Of a DNA stretch of 64,000 nt, positions 33,441-42,065 are shown piece by piece. The stretch lies in the NCBI GenBank assembly GCA_023457355.1, contig JAEWLW010000009.1:1-64000 (forward strand). The letters are read 5' to 3'. The DNA is from Bacillota bacterium. Lineage in GTDB: Bacteria > Bacillota > Clostridia > Oscillospirales > Ruminococcaceae. Both the position numbers and the translations under genes were made by a program. The number at the start of each line of letters is the position of its first letter. The first letter of the stretch is position 1. A model generated the notes under the pieces. It was not told the DNA's origin. It ran no database searches and saw only the letters and a list, made by a program, of their open reading frames with translations.

Positions 33441-34103
33441 ATGATGAACAAAGAGAATTTACAGTTGGTTATCTTCGACATGGATGGCGTTATCATCAAC
33501 AGCGAGCCCCTTCATGATGCGGTGTATGAACAAATTGAGCATGAATTGGCTCAGGGCACAAAAGTGTCGGTTGAAAACACAACGGGAACCGCTGCTGTAG
33601 ATGTCTACCGCAGGTTGATCGCGGTTTGTCCGCCCGCCGAAGTCACGCCTGAAGCGCTTGCAACCTGCCATTTTGAACGCGTCTGGCAGAAGATGATTGA
33701 GATGCAGCTCGGGGCCATGGACGGCCTGCAAGATCTTCTGCGATTGATTGCGGATAAGGGCTGCATATATGCCGTTGCGTCAAGTTCCCCTCGCAGCTTT
33801 GTGGAACGTTGCCTTACATCGGTGGGCATGTTGGAAGGGGCCAGGGCTGTTATATGCGGGGATTCCGGCTTTTTAGTAAAGCCCGCGCCGGATATGTTTC
33901 TGGCCGCTTTAAAAGCAACCGGCATCCCCGCACAAAGAGCCGTTGTCATTGAAGATTCCCATGCGGGCACCATTGCCGCAAAAAGAGCCCGTATCCGCTG
34001 CATCGGTTTAAAAAACCCCGATTCCGGTATGCAGGATCTTTCGTCGGCTGGTTGGTTGGCGAATAACTTGAGCGAGGCGGCCCGGATTATAGCGACGCTT
34101 TAA
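33441..34103 (+). CDS. HAD-superfamily hydrolase, beta-phosphoglucomutase-like
   Basis: A 220-residue HAD hydrolase of the beta-phosphoglucomutase/phosphatase subgroup. Motif I is IFDMDGVIINSE with the nucleophile Asp near residue 13, motif II is ASSSPRS, motif III includes KPAPDMF and motif IV is VVIEDSHAG. A four-helix cap lies between motifs I and II. It could be a phosphatase or mutase for a sugar phosphate. It has no obvious own ribosome site and begins one base after a short leader frame. A hairpin follows the gene. Confidence 0.88.
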   Translation: MMNKENLQLVIFDMDGVIINSEPLHDAVYEQIEHELAQGTKVSVENTTGTAAVDVYRRLIAVCPPAEVTPEALATCHFERVWQKMIEMQLGAMDGLQDLLRLIADKGCIYAVASSSPRSFVERCLTSVGMLEGARAVICGDSGFLVKPAPDMFLAALKATGIPAQRAVVIEDSHAGTIAAKRARIRCIGLKNPDSGMQDLSSAGWLANNLSEAARIIATL

Positions 34104-34145
34104 AGGATTGTAAACAACCCGATACTGCCAGCGCCCTTTTTTAAA

Positions 34146-34190
34146 AACAGGCTGTCGCACCACGTCATTCGAGCGTGCGGCAGCCTGTTA
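34146..34190 (+). terminator. Terminator after the HAD gene
   Basis: Stem AACAGGCTG.CGCA / TGCG.CAGCCTGTT with a loop of about 16 bases; the T-run is short (GTTAAA), so this is a moderate call. Confidence 0.6.
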
Positions 34191-34285
34191 AAGCAGCATG
34201 AGAAAAAGCAGGGGCGGCATAAAGCAGACGCCCAGGGCAGTTCGCCCGGAGATGCCCGGTACAGCATGGCGACCAGCGCAAAGGC

Positions 34286-35455
34286 TTATGTTCTGGCTGG
34301 GATTTTTTTGCGCAAATTTTCAAGGCGGTTGAGAGCCGCTTCAAGCGTTTCATCCCGCTTGGCGAAATGGAAACGAATCAGGTGGTTCACCGGTTCGCGG
34401 AAAAAGCTGGAGCCGGGCACCGCGCCCACGCCGACATCGCGGGCCAGTGCCTCGCAAAATTCCAGATCGTTTGAAAAACCGAATTCCGAAATGTCCATCA
34501 GAATGTAATAGGCGCCTTCCGGTACCGTGTGGGGCAAACCGAGTGCAGTCAGGCCCTTCAGGAACAAATCGCGTTTGCGGGTGTACTTTGCCAGCAGATC
34601 GTCGTAATAATGCTGCCCAAACCTCAGCCCCGGAATCACCGCTTCCTGCAAAGGTGCCGCCGCGCCAACGGTGAGGAAGTCATGGACTTTTTTGATGCGC
34701 TCGGTAATTTCGGACGGCGCGATGGTATACCCCAGCCGCCAGCCGGTGATGGAATAGGTCTTGGAAAGCGACGAACAGGAAATAGTTCGCGCCCACATGC
34801 CGGGCAGAGAGGCGAAATAAGTGTGCTGAAATGGCGCGTATACAATATGCTCATACACCTCGTCGGTGATGACATAGGCATCATATTTTAGGGCAAGGCC
34901 TGCGATGATATCCAGTTCTGCCCGTGTGAACACCTTGCCGCAGGGGTTGGATGGATTGCAAAGCACCAGTGCCTTGGGGCCCTGGCGGAAGGCATTTTCC
35001 AACATCTCGGGGTCAAAGCAAAAGGTGGGGGGATTTAATGGCACATAAATGGGTTGCGCGCCGGAAAGAATGGTATCCGCACCGTAGTTTTCATAAAAAG
35101 GGGAGAATACAATCACCTTGTCGCCGGGGTTTGCCACCGTCATCATGGCGGCCATCATGGCCTCGGTGCTGCCACATGTGACCACAATCTCGCTGTTGGG
35201 GTCTATTGTCCGCCCCATGCGCCGGCTTTGTTTTTCGGCCAGCGCCTCGCGGAAATTCTGAGCGCCCCACGTAATGGAATACTGGTGAAAGTCCTCGTGC
35301 GCCACCTGTTCCAAACGGGTCAGAATTTCCTTGGGCGGCTCAAAATCCGGGAAGCCCTGCGAAAGATTAACCGCCCCATATTGGTTGGAAATGCGCGTCA
35401 TACGACGGATGACAGAGTCGGTAAAATTGGCGGTGCGCTCAGATAATTTCTGCAT
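34286..35455 (-). CDS. Class I/II pyridoxal-phosphate aminotransferase
   Basis: A 389-residue fold-type I aminotransferase. The PLP-binding lysine lies in SCSSLSKTYSITGWRLGY, the phosphate-binding arginine is in that segment, NPSNPCGKVF provides the conserved Asn and the C-terminal HLIRFHFA the substrate-binding Arg. It resembles the aspartate/kynurenine/methionine aminotransferase subgroup. The open frame continues to 35701, but AGGAG before 35461/35455 and homology starting at MQKLSERT place the start here. It is monocistronic, and the donor and acceptor are not predictable. Confidence 0.9.
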   Translation of the reverse strand: MQKLSERTANFTDSVIRRMTRISNQYGAVNLSQGFPDFEPPKEILTRLEQVAHEDFHQYSITWGAQNFREALAEKQSRRMGRTIDPNSEIVVTCGSTEAMMAAMMTVANPGDKVIVFSPFYENYGADTILSGAQPIYVPLNPPTFCFDPEMLENAFRQGPKALVLCNPSNPCGKVFTRAELDIIAGLALKYDAYVITDEVYEHIVYAPFQHTYFASLPGMWARTISCSSLSKTYSITGWRLGYTIAPSEITERIKKVHDFLTVGAAAPLQEAVIPGLRFGQHYYDDLLAKYTRKRDLFLKGLTALGLPHTVPEGAYYILMDISEFGFSNDLEFCEALARDVGVGAVPGSSFFREPVNHLIRFHFAKRDETLEAALNRLENLRKKIPART

Positions 35456-35834
35456 ATTCATGTGCTCCTGTAATATAAGATTTGCCGCCGGTGACATGTG
35501 CGGCGGGTTCAATTTGTCGGCGTGCCAATGCTGCGCGTTGCAGCCGAGCAGGCTGGGGATGTATTTGCCGTTCATGGTTAAAGGGTGCGTGTTTGTCCGC
35601 TTAAAGGTCAGGCGTGGCTGATTTATCCGGCTCTTTGGGGCTCCCTTTGTCAATATATCGCATAATGTTCCGTTCTTCAAGGGCCTGTTGGGCCTGCGCA
35701 CGGATGTTTTGAAGATTTTGTAAACAGCCCGGCGTTAGAACCGAAGATTTTACCACCGGCAGAAGGATGGCTTTGCTGAAAGCAACCCCGAAAATGCGTT
35801 CTTATTAAAAAACAGATTTTCTTAAAATAAGGCC

Positions 35835-35880
35835 TTGAAGTATAAAATACTTCAGGTATACTGAAATTACGGTACCGTAA
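35835..35880 (+). promoter_or_regulatory. Promoter with three consecutive palindromes
   Basis: A promoter TTGAAG-16-TATACT (35835-35840, 35857-35862) is overlaid by three inverted repeats: TGAAGTAT-AAA-ATACTTCA (35836-35854), TTCAG-N5-CTGAA (35851-35865) and the perfect 14-mer TTACGGTACCGTAA (35867-35880). It lies 28 bp before trmO. The rest of the spacer 35456-35834 shows nothing recognisable. Confidence 0.6.
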
Positions 35881-35907
35881 AATCAAATCAAAAATGAGGA
35901 GATTATT

Positions 35908-36384
35908 ATGGATGAATTTTCAGTAAAACAAATCGGCGTGGTCCGTGTGGATGAAACAGGCTTTTATGTAAAACTGCGGCCGGAATTTATTCCGGCATTG
36001 GAAGGGCTGGACGGTTATGCTTATCTCCAGATGCTCTGGTGGTTTGACGGTTGTGATAATGCGCGTTCGCGGGCACAGTTGACCGAACTAAAGCCTTACA
36101 AAAAAGGGCCGGAAGTCCTTGGCGTGTTTGCAACGCGCTCGCCGCAACGCCCAAACCCCATCGCGCTTTCCAGCGTGTGCGTGATGGCTATCGAGCAGGA
36201 AGAAGGTATTATCAGGCTTGCATACACCGATGCCAATGACGGCAGCCCGGTGCTGGATATCAAGCCGTATATACCGAGTCTTGACCGTGTGGCACGTCCG
36301 GCCATGCCTGGCTGGTGCGCTCACTGGCCGGATTGTGTGGAGGTTTCCGGCGGCTTTGACTGGGCAAGCGAATTTAATTTTTAA
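35908..36384 (+). CDS. trmO: tRNA (t6A37) N6-methyltransferase TrmO-like protein
   Basis: A 158-residue protein of the TrmO/UPF0066 family. In E. coli TrmO uses S-adenosylmethionine to methylate N6-threonylcarbamoyladenosine 37 of tRNA(Thr). The family signature GVFATRSPQRPNPI is intact near residues 72-85, followed by LSSVCV and the late DIKPYIPSLD. GAGGAG precedes the ATG. The protein lacks the C-terminal domain of the longer E. coli enzyme, which is common in short bacterial and archaeal members. Whether the short forms have the same substrate is not settled by sequence. Confidence 0.85.
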   Translation: MDEFSVKQIGVVRVDETGFYVKLRPEFIPALEGLDGYAYLQMLWWFDGCDNARSRAQLTELKPYKKGPEVLGVFATRSPQRPNPIALSSVCVMAIEQEEGIIRLAYTDANDGSPVLDIKPYIPSLDRVARPAMPGWCAHWPDCVEVSGGFDWASEFNF

Positions 36385-36499
36385 GCCGGATGCCCGCATT
36401 TTGCGCCGGCCTTACCGGGGCAGCGTTTCAGAGGCGCCCCGAAAACAGGCGTTGGCCAACTGTAAACGGGTGTAGGGTTCACGGCAACAGCTAAAAGCG

Positions 36500-36533
36500 A
36501 ACGCCTGCCGCTCATAAATCGGCAGGCGTTTTG
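36500..36533. terminator. Terminator after trmO
   Basis: Stem AACGCCTGCCG / CGGCAGGCGTT (36500-36510, 36520-36530) with TTTT overlap at its end, 116 bp after the trmO stop. Confidence 0.7.
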
Positions 36534-36702
36534 CTTTAAAGCCCGATAACGCCAATCAATAGGGTGTTTCTGAAAAGCAAAAAAACAACGGGGGATTCGA
36601 TAATGGGCACCAGCCCAAGGCAAAGGCGCAGGGATTCGGGATTTATTCCCTGTTTTAAAAGCGGAAAGGACACAAGCCTTGTTGGCCCCTGCTGCGGCAC
36701 GC

Positions 36703-36731
36703 TTGACATCGCGCTTGTTTTTGCTTAAGAT
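36703..36731 (+). promoter_or_regulatory. Sigma-A promoter of corA
   Basis: TTGACA (36703-36708), 17-base spacer, TAAGAT (36726-36731). The start of corA is at 36958, which leaves a 5' leader of about 220 bases. This leader contains GC-rich pairing segments around 36800-36835 (GGGC / GCCC) but none of the conserved M-box sequences. Confidence 0.7.
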
Positions 36732-36957
36732 GCATATATAGTCCATTAAGCTTAAAAGTTGCCCAGCCATTGCGGCCTGTTTTCCCTGCTGTTGCGTTGT
36801 CCTCCTGGCCGGGCGGCAGCCCGCCGGTGCCATTCGCCTTCCAGCACAAATAACATTCCCGCAAGCACAAGGCAAATTTTTAATTTAGCTGACTACAAAT
36901 AAAGTGCTTTTTGAATTTCTAAAGCAGCGCGTTAAAAACAGGAGGAACGGCTTGTTG

Positions 36958-37977
36958 ATGGAACAGGAAAATACAGCGGGGGCATCCAATACACCCCCTT
37001 CCATGGAGATTTTTGATTACAACACTGAAGCCTGTAACATTTCCACGTGGGATTTTTTACCCGATTCCCGGCTGGATTCTCTTGCGGATATTCCGGAGAA
37101 CAGTGTGCGTTGGATTAACGTCGACGGCCCATGCAGCGATACATTTCTGCATGAAATGGGCGGCATTTTTCAGATTCACCCCATCGTTATTCATAACATC
37201 TGCAGTCGTGATCAACGCGCCAAAGTAGAGGAATACAGTAACTTTCTTTCCATTGTTACAAAGATGGTCTATTTTGCAGACGGTCTTTTAGTGATCGAGC
37301 ATACCAATATTCTGCTTGGACCCAACTATGTACTAACCTTTGGCGAGCGTAAGGGTGACGTATTCCAAGGCATTCGCAGGCGAATCCAGTCGTATGATCG
37401 TGTCCGTTCGCTTGGGGCCGACTACCTGGCCTATCTCCTGCTGGATGCCATCGTGGACGGTTATTTCGACGTGCTGGAGACTATTGGCGCGCAGATTGAC
37501 GATTTGGAAGACGATATTATGGAGAAAACGACGCAGGAGCATTTGCTGCAAATTCGGGCGATTAAAAAAAACCTGCTGCTGCTCAATCGGAACATCTGGC
37601 CGTTGCGCAATGTCACTTCATTGCTGGATAAGGAATCCGGCAAGCTGATCGGGCCCGGCACAGAACCGTATATGCGCGATGTTTACAACCACATCATACA
37701 GGCCATTGATTCCACCGAGGCCTACCGGGATTTGCTTTCGGGCTTAGCCGATCTGCATTTTTCCAATATCAGCTACCGGATGAATGAGATCATGAAGGTA
37801 TTGACCATCATTTCAACTATTTTTATTCCGCTGACATTTATTGTGGGCGTTTACGGCATGAATTTTAAATATATGCCGGAACTGAGCCTGCGGTGGGGCT
37901 ACGCGGCCGTCTGGGGTGTCATGGCCGCTATCAGCGCGGCGATGTTCGTTTATTTCAGAAGGAAAAAATGGTTCTAG
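36958..37977 (+). CDS. corA: CorA-family magnesium/divalent cation transporter
   Basis: A 339-residue channel protein of the CorA family. The large N-terminal cytoplasmic domain is followed by two C-terminal membrane segments; the signature GMN is present in YGMNFKYMPEL. The basic C-terminal tail (RRKKWF) fits the family. AGGAGG lies 12 bases before the ATG at 36958; two TTG codons directly before it would give a better spacing, so the start is uncertain by one or two codons. The gene is monocistronic with a long leader. Confidence 0.92.
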   Translation: MEQENTAGASNTPPSMEIFDYNTEACNISTWDFLPDSRLDSLADIPENSVRWINVDGPCSDTFLHEMGGIFQIHPIVIHNICSRDQRAKVEEYSNFLSIVTKMVYFADGLLVIEHTNILLGPNYVLTFGERKGDVFQGIRRRIQSYDRVRSLGADYLAYLLLDAIVDGYFDVLETIGAQIDDLEDDIMEKTTQEHLLQIRAIKKNLLLLNRNIWPLRNVTSLLDKESGKLIGPGTEPYMRDVYNHIIQAIDSTEAYRDLLSGLADLHFSNISYRMNEIMKVLTIISTIFIPLTFIVGVYGMNFKYMPELSLRWGYAAVWGVMAAISAAMFVYFRRKKWF

Positions 37978-38205
37978 AATGCGTCCCGCAAAGACGCTGT
38001 ATTCTTTACATTGTTCCAGACTAAAAACGACGACAGCTATTTTTCCGTCATGCGTCGTCATCGTCTTTGGTGGGTGTCAGCCCACCGGCATTCTCTTCCT
38101 CGACTGACAAAAAATAGCGCGCAAATCTTGTCGCACAATTTGATTTGAAGCAGTATTGCATCCTTCGCCGGAACGCTTTTTAAAGACAATTAGCCAATAC
38201 AAGCA

Positions 38206-38232
38206 AAAAGCAGGGGATTTGCCCCTGCTTTT
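38206..38232. terminator. Bidirectional terminator
   Basis: Stem AAAAGCAGGGG / CCCCTGCTTTT with loop ATTTG between the convergent corA and uridine-kinase-like genes. Confidence 0.85.
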
Positions 38233-38265
38233 ATATCCCCCAGTGCTGTTTTTCGCCGGAGCCGA

Positions 38266-39339
38266 TTACAAAATGACGTCTGCCTTTTGGGCAATTTGAA
38301 AATGTGCCAAATAGCGTTCTTCTAAGGGAATCCATCGCTCGGCAAACCGCCTTGCCCCTTCCGCGCCGTTGCGCTGTTTTATCCGGCGCATCTGTTCCGC
38401 CGGCGTTACATCGCAGAACACCTTGATGTCCGCATAGTTCCCGAAGCGGGGATGGCAGCTGTAAGCGCCTTCCACAATGCGCCATGTGGCAGCGGCTACT
38501 GTTCGGATGTCGCCGAAATCCATTTTGCAACAGTCGAAGCGGCGGTAACAAAAGGCCTCTGGCTGCGCAATTTCGGGTAGAACTTCCTGTGCAAAGCGTT
38601 CATAATGCACATTGCCGCCCGGTTCTTGCAGGCGGCTTTCCGAACGCAGCGGCAGCGGAAGGAAGAAGTCGTCCATGTGGATGACCCCTACGTCAAGAAT
38701 GCGCGAAAGCTGGGCGGCCATGGTGGTTTTCCCCGAAGCCGCGCGGCCATCCAGCGCCACAACCTGCGCCGTCCCTGGTTTATCCAGCCGTGCCATGCTT
38801 TCCAACAGCGGAAAAAGGCGGACAAAATCGGCCCCAACCACGCGGTAGGCGGGCTGTTCGCACGCCTTGTATGCCTTGCTGTGATGAACGGCGCCCCCGC
38901 CGGTACGCCAATAGGCCGCCAGTGCATCGTCCCAAGCCCGGACAGTGAACGGCAGGACGCCCGCCGCGCAAAGCGAACCGGCATCCCGCAGCAGGCTGCG
39001 AAATACGTCCTCAGAACCGGCACTTTTTTCCGCCGAGTGGCGGAAAATCTGAAATAGCCACGCCGACGGCATTCCGCGCTGCTTCCATGCGGAAAGATTG
39101 ACACGGCAGCAACCGGGGGATAACCATTCGCAAAGGGGCGACGGGCTGCCTGAAACGGATGCGAACTCTTCGTCGAACAACCTTTTGGCGGCCGCTTCGT
39201 CCTTTATCAGATGTTCCGCGCCAAACACAGCCTGATAGCATAACTTAACCATATCCTGCGGGCGCATGCCGGGGTGCAGCGTTGCCTGCGCAGCCAGATA
39301 ATCCTTTGGCGCCATGGCGGCTTCTGTTGGACCCATCAT
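38266..39339 (-). CDS. Uridine-kinase-like P-loop protein with unknown N-terminal domain
   Basis: A protein of about 357 residues. The C-terminal part (from about 190) is a P-loop kinase of the uridine kinase/phosphoribulokinase type, with Walker A GRAASGKTT, the HMDDFFLP motif, VEGAYS and a lid-like RIKQRNG segment. The first 185 residues form a separate conserved-looking domain (MVKLCYQAVFGAEHLI, then LSAWKQRGMPSAWLF) that I do not recognise. AAAGGA lies about 9 bases before the ATG at 39339; the ATG at 39348 is too close. It is 14 bp downstream of the ECF S component, so its substrate may be the nucleoside or vitamin imported by it. Confidence 0.78.
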   Translation of the reverse strand: MMGPTEAAMAPKDYLAAQATLHPGMRPQDMVKLCYQAVFGAEHLIKDEAAAKRLFDEEFASVSGSPSPLCEWLSPGCCRVNLSAWKQRGMPSAWLFQIFRHSAEKSAGSEDVFRSLLRDAGSLCAAGVLPFTVRAWDDALAAYWRTGGGAVHHSKAYKACEQPAYRVVGADFVRLFPLLESMARLDKPGTAQVVALDGRAASGKTTMAAQLSRILDVGVIHMDDFFLPLPLRSESRLQEPGGNVHYERFAQEVLPEIAQPEAFCYRRFDCCKMDFGDIRTVAAATWRIVEGAYSCHPRFGNYADIKVFCDVTPAEQMRRIKQRNGAEGARRFAERWIPLEERYLAHFQIAQKADVIL

Positions 39340-39353
39340 TTGCGTCATTCCTT

Positions 39354-39887
39354 TTATCGGGCAGTCTTTTGCGGCAACAGATTTGCGCGCTCAATTGCCG
39401 CGACGATAAGGGGAATTAGTATTAACTGAAAAATGATACCGGGCAGCGCCGTGATAAAAGCGCCGGATAAAAACATTGAAAACGAGAAATTCATGCCGAA
39501 AAGCCGGGCCAGAATAAAACGCACCGCACCCCAAACGACACGGCCTGCAAGCATTGCGGAAATCAGCGCCGCATAGACCATGGGGATGCTGTGCTTTACC
39601 TTGCCGAAGACGAAGCCCGAAACAGCGCCGTAAACCGCCAGTTCAAACGCCATGGCAATGCCGGTTGGAAAAATGGGGGGCATGCCAAAAAGCATGAACC
39701 GGAGCAGCGGGGCAATAAACCCAACAGCCAGCCCATAGGGCCAGCCGCATATAAAGCCGCACAGCAGCACCGGAAAATGCATGGGGCTGAGCATATTGCC
39801 AATCTGCGGGAGCTGCCCCGTCAAAAAGGGCAGTGCCAGCGCCAGTGCAAGAAAAAATGCGGAAAGGACCATTTTCTGTGTTTTCAT
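39354..39887 (-). CDS. ECF transporter S component
   Basis: A 177-residue membrane protein with about six segments, matching the substrate-binding S components of energy-coupling factor vitamin transporters. The N-terminal alanine/leucine-rich helix (SAFFLALALALPF) and MHFPVLLCGFICGWPYGL are typical of one common subgroup. The ATPase and T components are not nearby, so it probably uses a shared module. The upstream AAGGAG sets the start. It forms a pair with the uridine-kinase-like gene. The vitamin or nucleoside bound cannot be read from the sequence. Confidence 0.85.
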   Translation of the reverse strand: MKTQKMVLSAFFLALALALPFLTGQLPQIGNMLSPMHFPVLLCGFICGWPYGLAVGFIAPLLRFMLFGMPPIFPTGIAMAFELAVYGAVSGFVFGKVKHSIPMVYAALISAMLAGRVVWGAVRFILARLFGMNFSFSMFLSGAFITALPGIIFQLILIPLIVAAIERANLLPQKTAR

Positions 39888-39918
39888 TGTTGTAACTCCT
39901 TATCATTTCATATAAATA

Positions 39919-39949
39919 GGCGTCCGCTTTCGTCACAAAAGCGGACGCC
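39919..39949 (-). terminator. Hairpin between DUF3842 and ECF genes
   Basis: GGCGTCCGCTTT / AAAGCGGACGCC stem of about 12 bp, 30 bp before the ECF S start and 110 bp after the DUF3842 stop. It probably terminates the DUF3842 transcript, although the T-run (TATTTAT) is imperfect. Confidence 0.6.
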
Positions 39950-40058
39950 TTCCTGGCATCCATTACGGGGCACTATAAAATTGGGCAATAAATTGCTGTG
40001 CAGCTTCTGCCGCTTGGGCGCGGCTTCGTGCCGTCCCAATAATGAATGTACCGGGTGG

Positions 40059-40466
40059 TTAACCCATCAAATCTTTAAGCTGACTAACCGCGCTTTGCAC
40101 CAGCCGGCCGACAGGCTGTTCCGTCATGCCCGCAATGACATTATTGCAATGGTTCATCGGAATCATGATGCGCTTTGCGCGGCTTTGCCCAATTGCCACA
40201 GCCATGCGCGGGGTGATTTCGCCAAACAACGCGTCCGCGATGACCATGCCAATCGGCCCGAGTATCACATCTGCTTCGCGGCACCCGACCACAACGGCAT
40301 TTTCACCGGTGGCGGCGTTATCGGCGCCGGCCCTCAGCATGGCGCTTGTCGCCATGCTGTTTGTGCCGACGGCGGTAATTTCCGCTTCGGAGCAGGCCGC
40401 CCGAACAGCGGCGACAAGCTGTTTGCCCAGCCCGCCCCCCTGGCCGTCGATGACCAGAATTTTCAC
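40059..40466 (-). CDS. DUF3842 family protein
   Basis: A 135-residue soluble protein of the clostridial DUF3842 family. It starts with a nucleotide-binding-like glycine loop (ILVIDGQGGGLGKQL), followed by AVGTNSMATSAMLRAGAD and GPIGMVIADALFGEITP. Function is unknown. The start is set at the GTG at 40466 because the product then begins like other members, with GAGG upstream; a GTG three codons earlier also exists. It lies just downstream (35 bp) of the aldo/keto reductase in the same direction and may share its MerR-controlled transcript. Confidence 0.8.
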   Translation of the reverse strand: MKILVIDGQGGGLGKQLVAAVRAACSEAEITAVGTNSMATSAMLRAGADNAATGENAVVVGCREADVILGPIGMVIADALFGEITPRMAVAIGQSRAKRIMIPMNHCNNVIAGMTEQPVGRLVQSAVSQLKDLMG

Positions 40467-40501
40467 ACTAAACACCTCATTTTATTGGCAATCAGCCTTG
40501 C

Positions 40502-41614
40502 CTAAACAGCATCAAAAATGCGGGAGACCGCTTTTAACTGCGCGATGATTTCGATGTGCTGCGGACAGTGCTGCTCGCATTGGCCGCAACCGATGCAATC
40601 GGCCGCCTTGCCGTAGGATTGCAGCATATTCATATAATAGGTGCGGTAAGAGGAGATCAGGCCAAATTGGTTTTGGTTATTAAAAAGGGCGAAATATTGG
40701 GGGATGGGGATATTGCTGGGGCAGCCGTCGACGCAATATTGGCAGGCGGTGCAGGGAACCGCGATTTTGCTTTTGATAATTTCGCTCACCTGTTCAAGAA
40801 TACGGATTTCTTCCGCGTTTAGCGTCTCAAACTTTTGCATGTAACCGGTGTTGTCGACCACCTGCTCAAAATTGCCCATGCCGCTTAACACCATAAATAC
40901 ATTCTCCGAAGACGCCGCAAAGCGGATTGCCCAGGAGGCGGGGCTCCAGCCGGGGTGGCAGCTTTTTAAAAGCTGCTCCGCTTGTGCCGGCACCTTGGCA
41001 AGGGCGCCGCCTTTAACCGGCTCCATGACGATAATTGGCTTTTGGTGCCGGACCGCCACTTCGTGGCATTTACGCGACTGGATGGTGGCATCTTCCAGGT
41101 CGACGTAGTTGATTTGCAGCTGCACAAATTCCATTTCAGGGTGTTTGGTCAAAATTTCATCAAGAAGCTCTGCCTTGTCGTGGAAAGAAAACCCGATGCG
41201 TTTTGCCTTTCCCTGAGCTTTAAGCTTTTTCATAAAATCAAACCCGCCGTGCTGCAGTGTGTTGGCGTAATTTTTCTCACCCAGACTATGCAGCAGATAA
41301 TAGTCAAAATAAGAAACGCCGCAACGTTGCAGCTGCTTGTCAAACAATTTTTGATAATCGTCACTGCACGTTACAAGAAAGGTGGGCATCTTATCCGCTA
41401 AAACAAAGGAATCCCTGGGGTGCCTTTCCACCAGCGCCTTTCTGGCGGTGACCTCGCTCATTCCCTTATGGTAGGGGTATGCCGTGTCAAAATAAGTAAA
41501 CCCCTTCTGCAGAAAATAATCCACCATTTTGTTGACAAGGGCCTGATCAATACTTTTGGGGTCGCCCTCTTCGGTAATTGGTAACCGCATTAACCCCAGT
41601 CCCAACTTTTGCAT
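40502..41614 (-). CDS. Aldo/keto reductase with C-terminal 4Fe-4S domain
   Basis: A 370-residue fusion of an aldo/keto reductase barrel (1-270) with a ferredoxin-like tail. The AKR active-site residues are visible in FDTAYPYHKG (Asp, Tyr), LADKMP (Lys) and LLHSLG (His). The tail carries two cysteine clusters, CTACQYCVDGCPSNI and CIGCGQCEQHCPQHI, typical of 4Fe-4S binding. Such enzymes are common in anaerobic Firmicutes, with mostly unknown electron donors. It is 17 bp downstream of the MerR gene and co-transcribed with it. Confidence 0.93.
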   Translation of the reverse strand: MQKLGLGLMRLPITEEGDPKSIDQALVNKMVDYFLQKGFTYFDTAYPYHKGMSEVTARKALVERHPRDSFVLADKMPTFLVTCSDDYQKLFDKQLQRCGVSYFDYYLLHSLGEKNYANTLQHGGFDFMKKLKAQGKAKRIGFSFHDKAELLDEILTKHPEMEFVQLQINYVDLEDATIQSRKCHEVAVRHQKPIIVMEPVKGGALAKVPAQAEQLLKSCHPGWSPASWAIRFAASSENVFMVLSGMGNFEQVVDNTGYMQKFETLNAEEIRILEQVSEIIKSKIAVPCTACQYCVDGCPSNIPIPQYFALFNNQNQFGLISSYRTYYMNMLQSYGKAADCIGCGQCEQHCPQHIEIIAQLKAVSRIFDAV

Positions 41615-41631
41615 GTTTTCACCGCCTAAAT

Positions 41632-42042
41632 TTATTTGATGGCGTCTGAGCTTACCGACACCGTGAATGCTTTTAGCTTTTTTTCCTTTTGAATTATAAC
41701 CTGCTCATAGCTTTCAATTTTATGGTTCAGGCGCGCCATTGTGTTCTGCATATCCTCAATTTTTGCCATGAGCTGTCTTCGCTGTTCAATCAAAAGCTGT
41801 TTTCTGGTCTCAACGGTAGCGTCGCCCTGCTGCATGAGAGCGACATATTCGGTTAGCACCTCAATGGGGAGGCCTGCGCTCCTTAAACACTTTATAAAAT
41901 CGATCCAGTTGCAGTCCTCCCGCGAATAATCCCGGATGCCGCTTGTGCTGCGCCGGACGCTGGGGATTAATCCGATGCGTTCGTAATACCGCAGCGTATC
42001 CTGAGAAAGTCCGCATTGTTTACTCACTTCGGCAATTGTCAT
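41632..42042 (-). CDS. MerR-family transcriptional regulator
   Basis: A 136-residue MerR regulator with the N-terminal helix-turn-helix (MTIAEVSKQCGLSQDTLRYYERIGLIP), the second helical pair, and a long dimerisation helix (about 75-125). There are no cysteines at the metal-binding positions, so it belongs to the AdhR/BmrR-like organic-signal class. GGAGG precedes the ATG. Its own promoter has the 19-bp spacer typical of MerR-controlled promoters, and so does the divergent promoter of the DUF362 gene, so it probably controls both transcripts. Confidence 0.93.
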   Translation of the reverse strand: MTIAEVSKQCGLSQDTLRYYERIGLIPSVRRSTSGIRDYSREDCNWIDFIKCLRSAGLPIEVLTEYVALMQQGDATVETRKQLLIEQRRQLMAKIEDMQNTMARLNHKIESYEQVIIQKEKKLKAFTVSVSSDAIK

Positions 42043-42065
42043 TTTTTATCCTCCCGATTATGAAT

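Noticed and set aside
35456..35701. N-terminal extension of the aminotransferase frame by about 80 codons
   Set aside because: The family starts near MQKLSERT, and AGGAG is placed for the internal ATG; the extension looks like translated intergenic DNA.
36381..36875. 164-codon minus-strand frame between trmO and corA
   Set aside because: It runs through the trmO terminator and the corA promoter and has no ribosome site.
36732..36957. M-box or other known metal riboswitch before corA
   Set aside because: The conserved sequences of the M-box are not present, so only an unclassified leader is reported.
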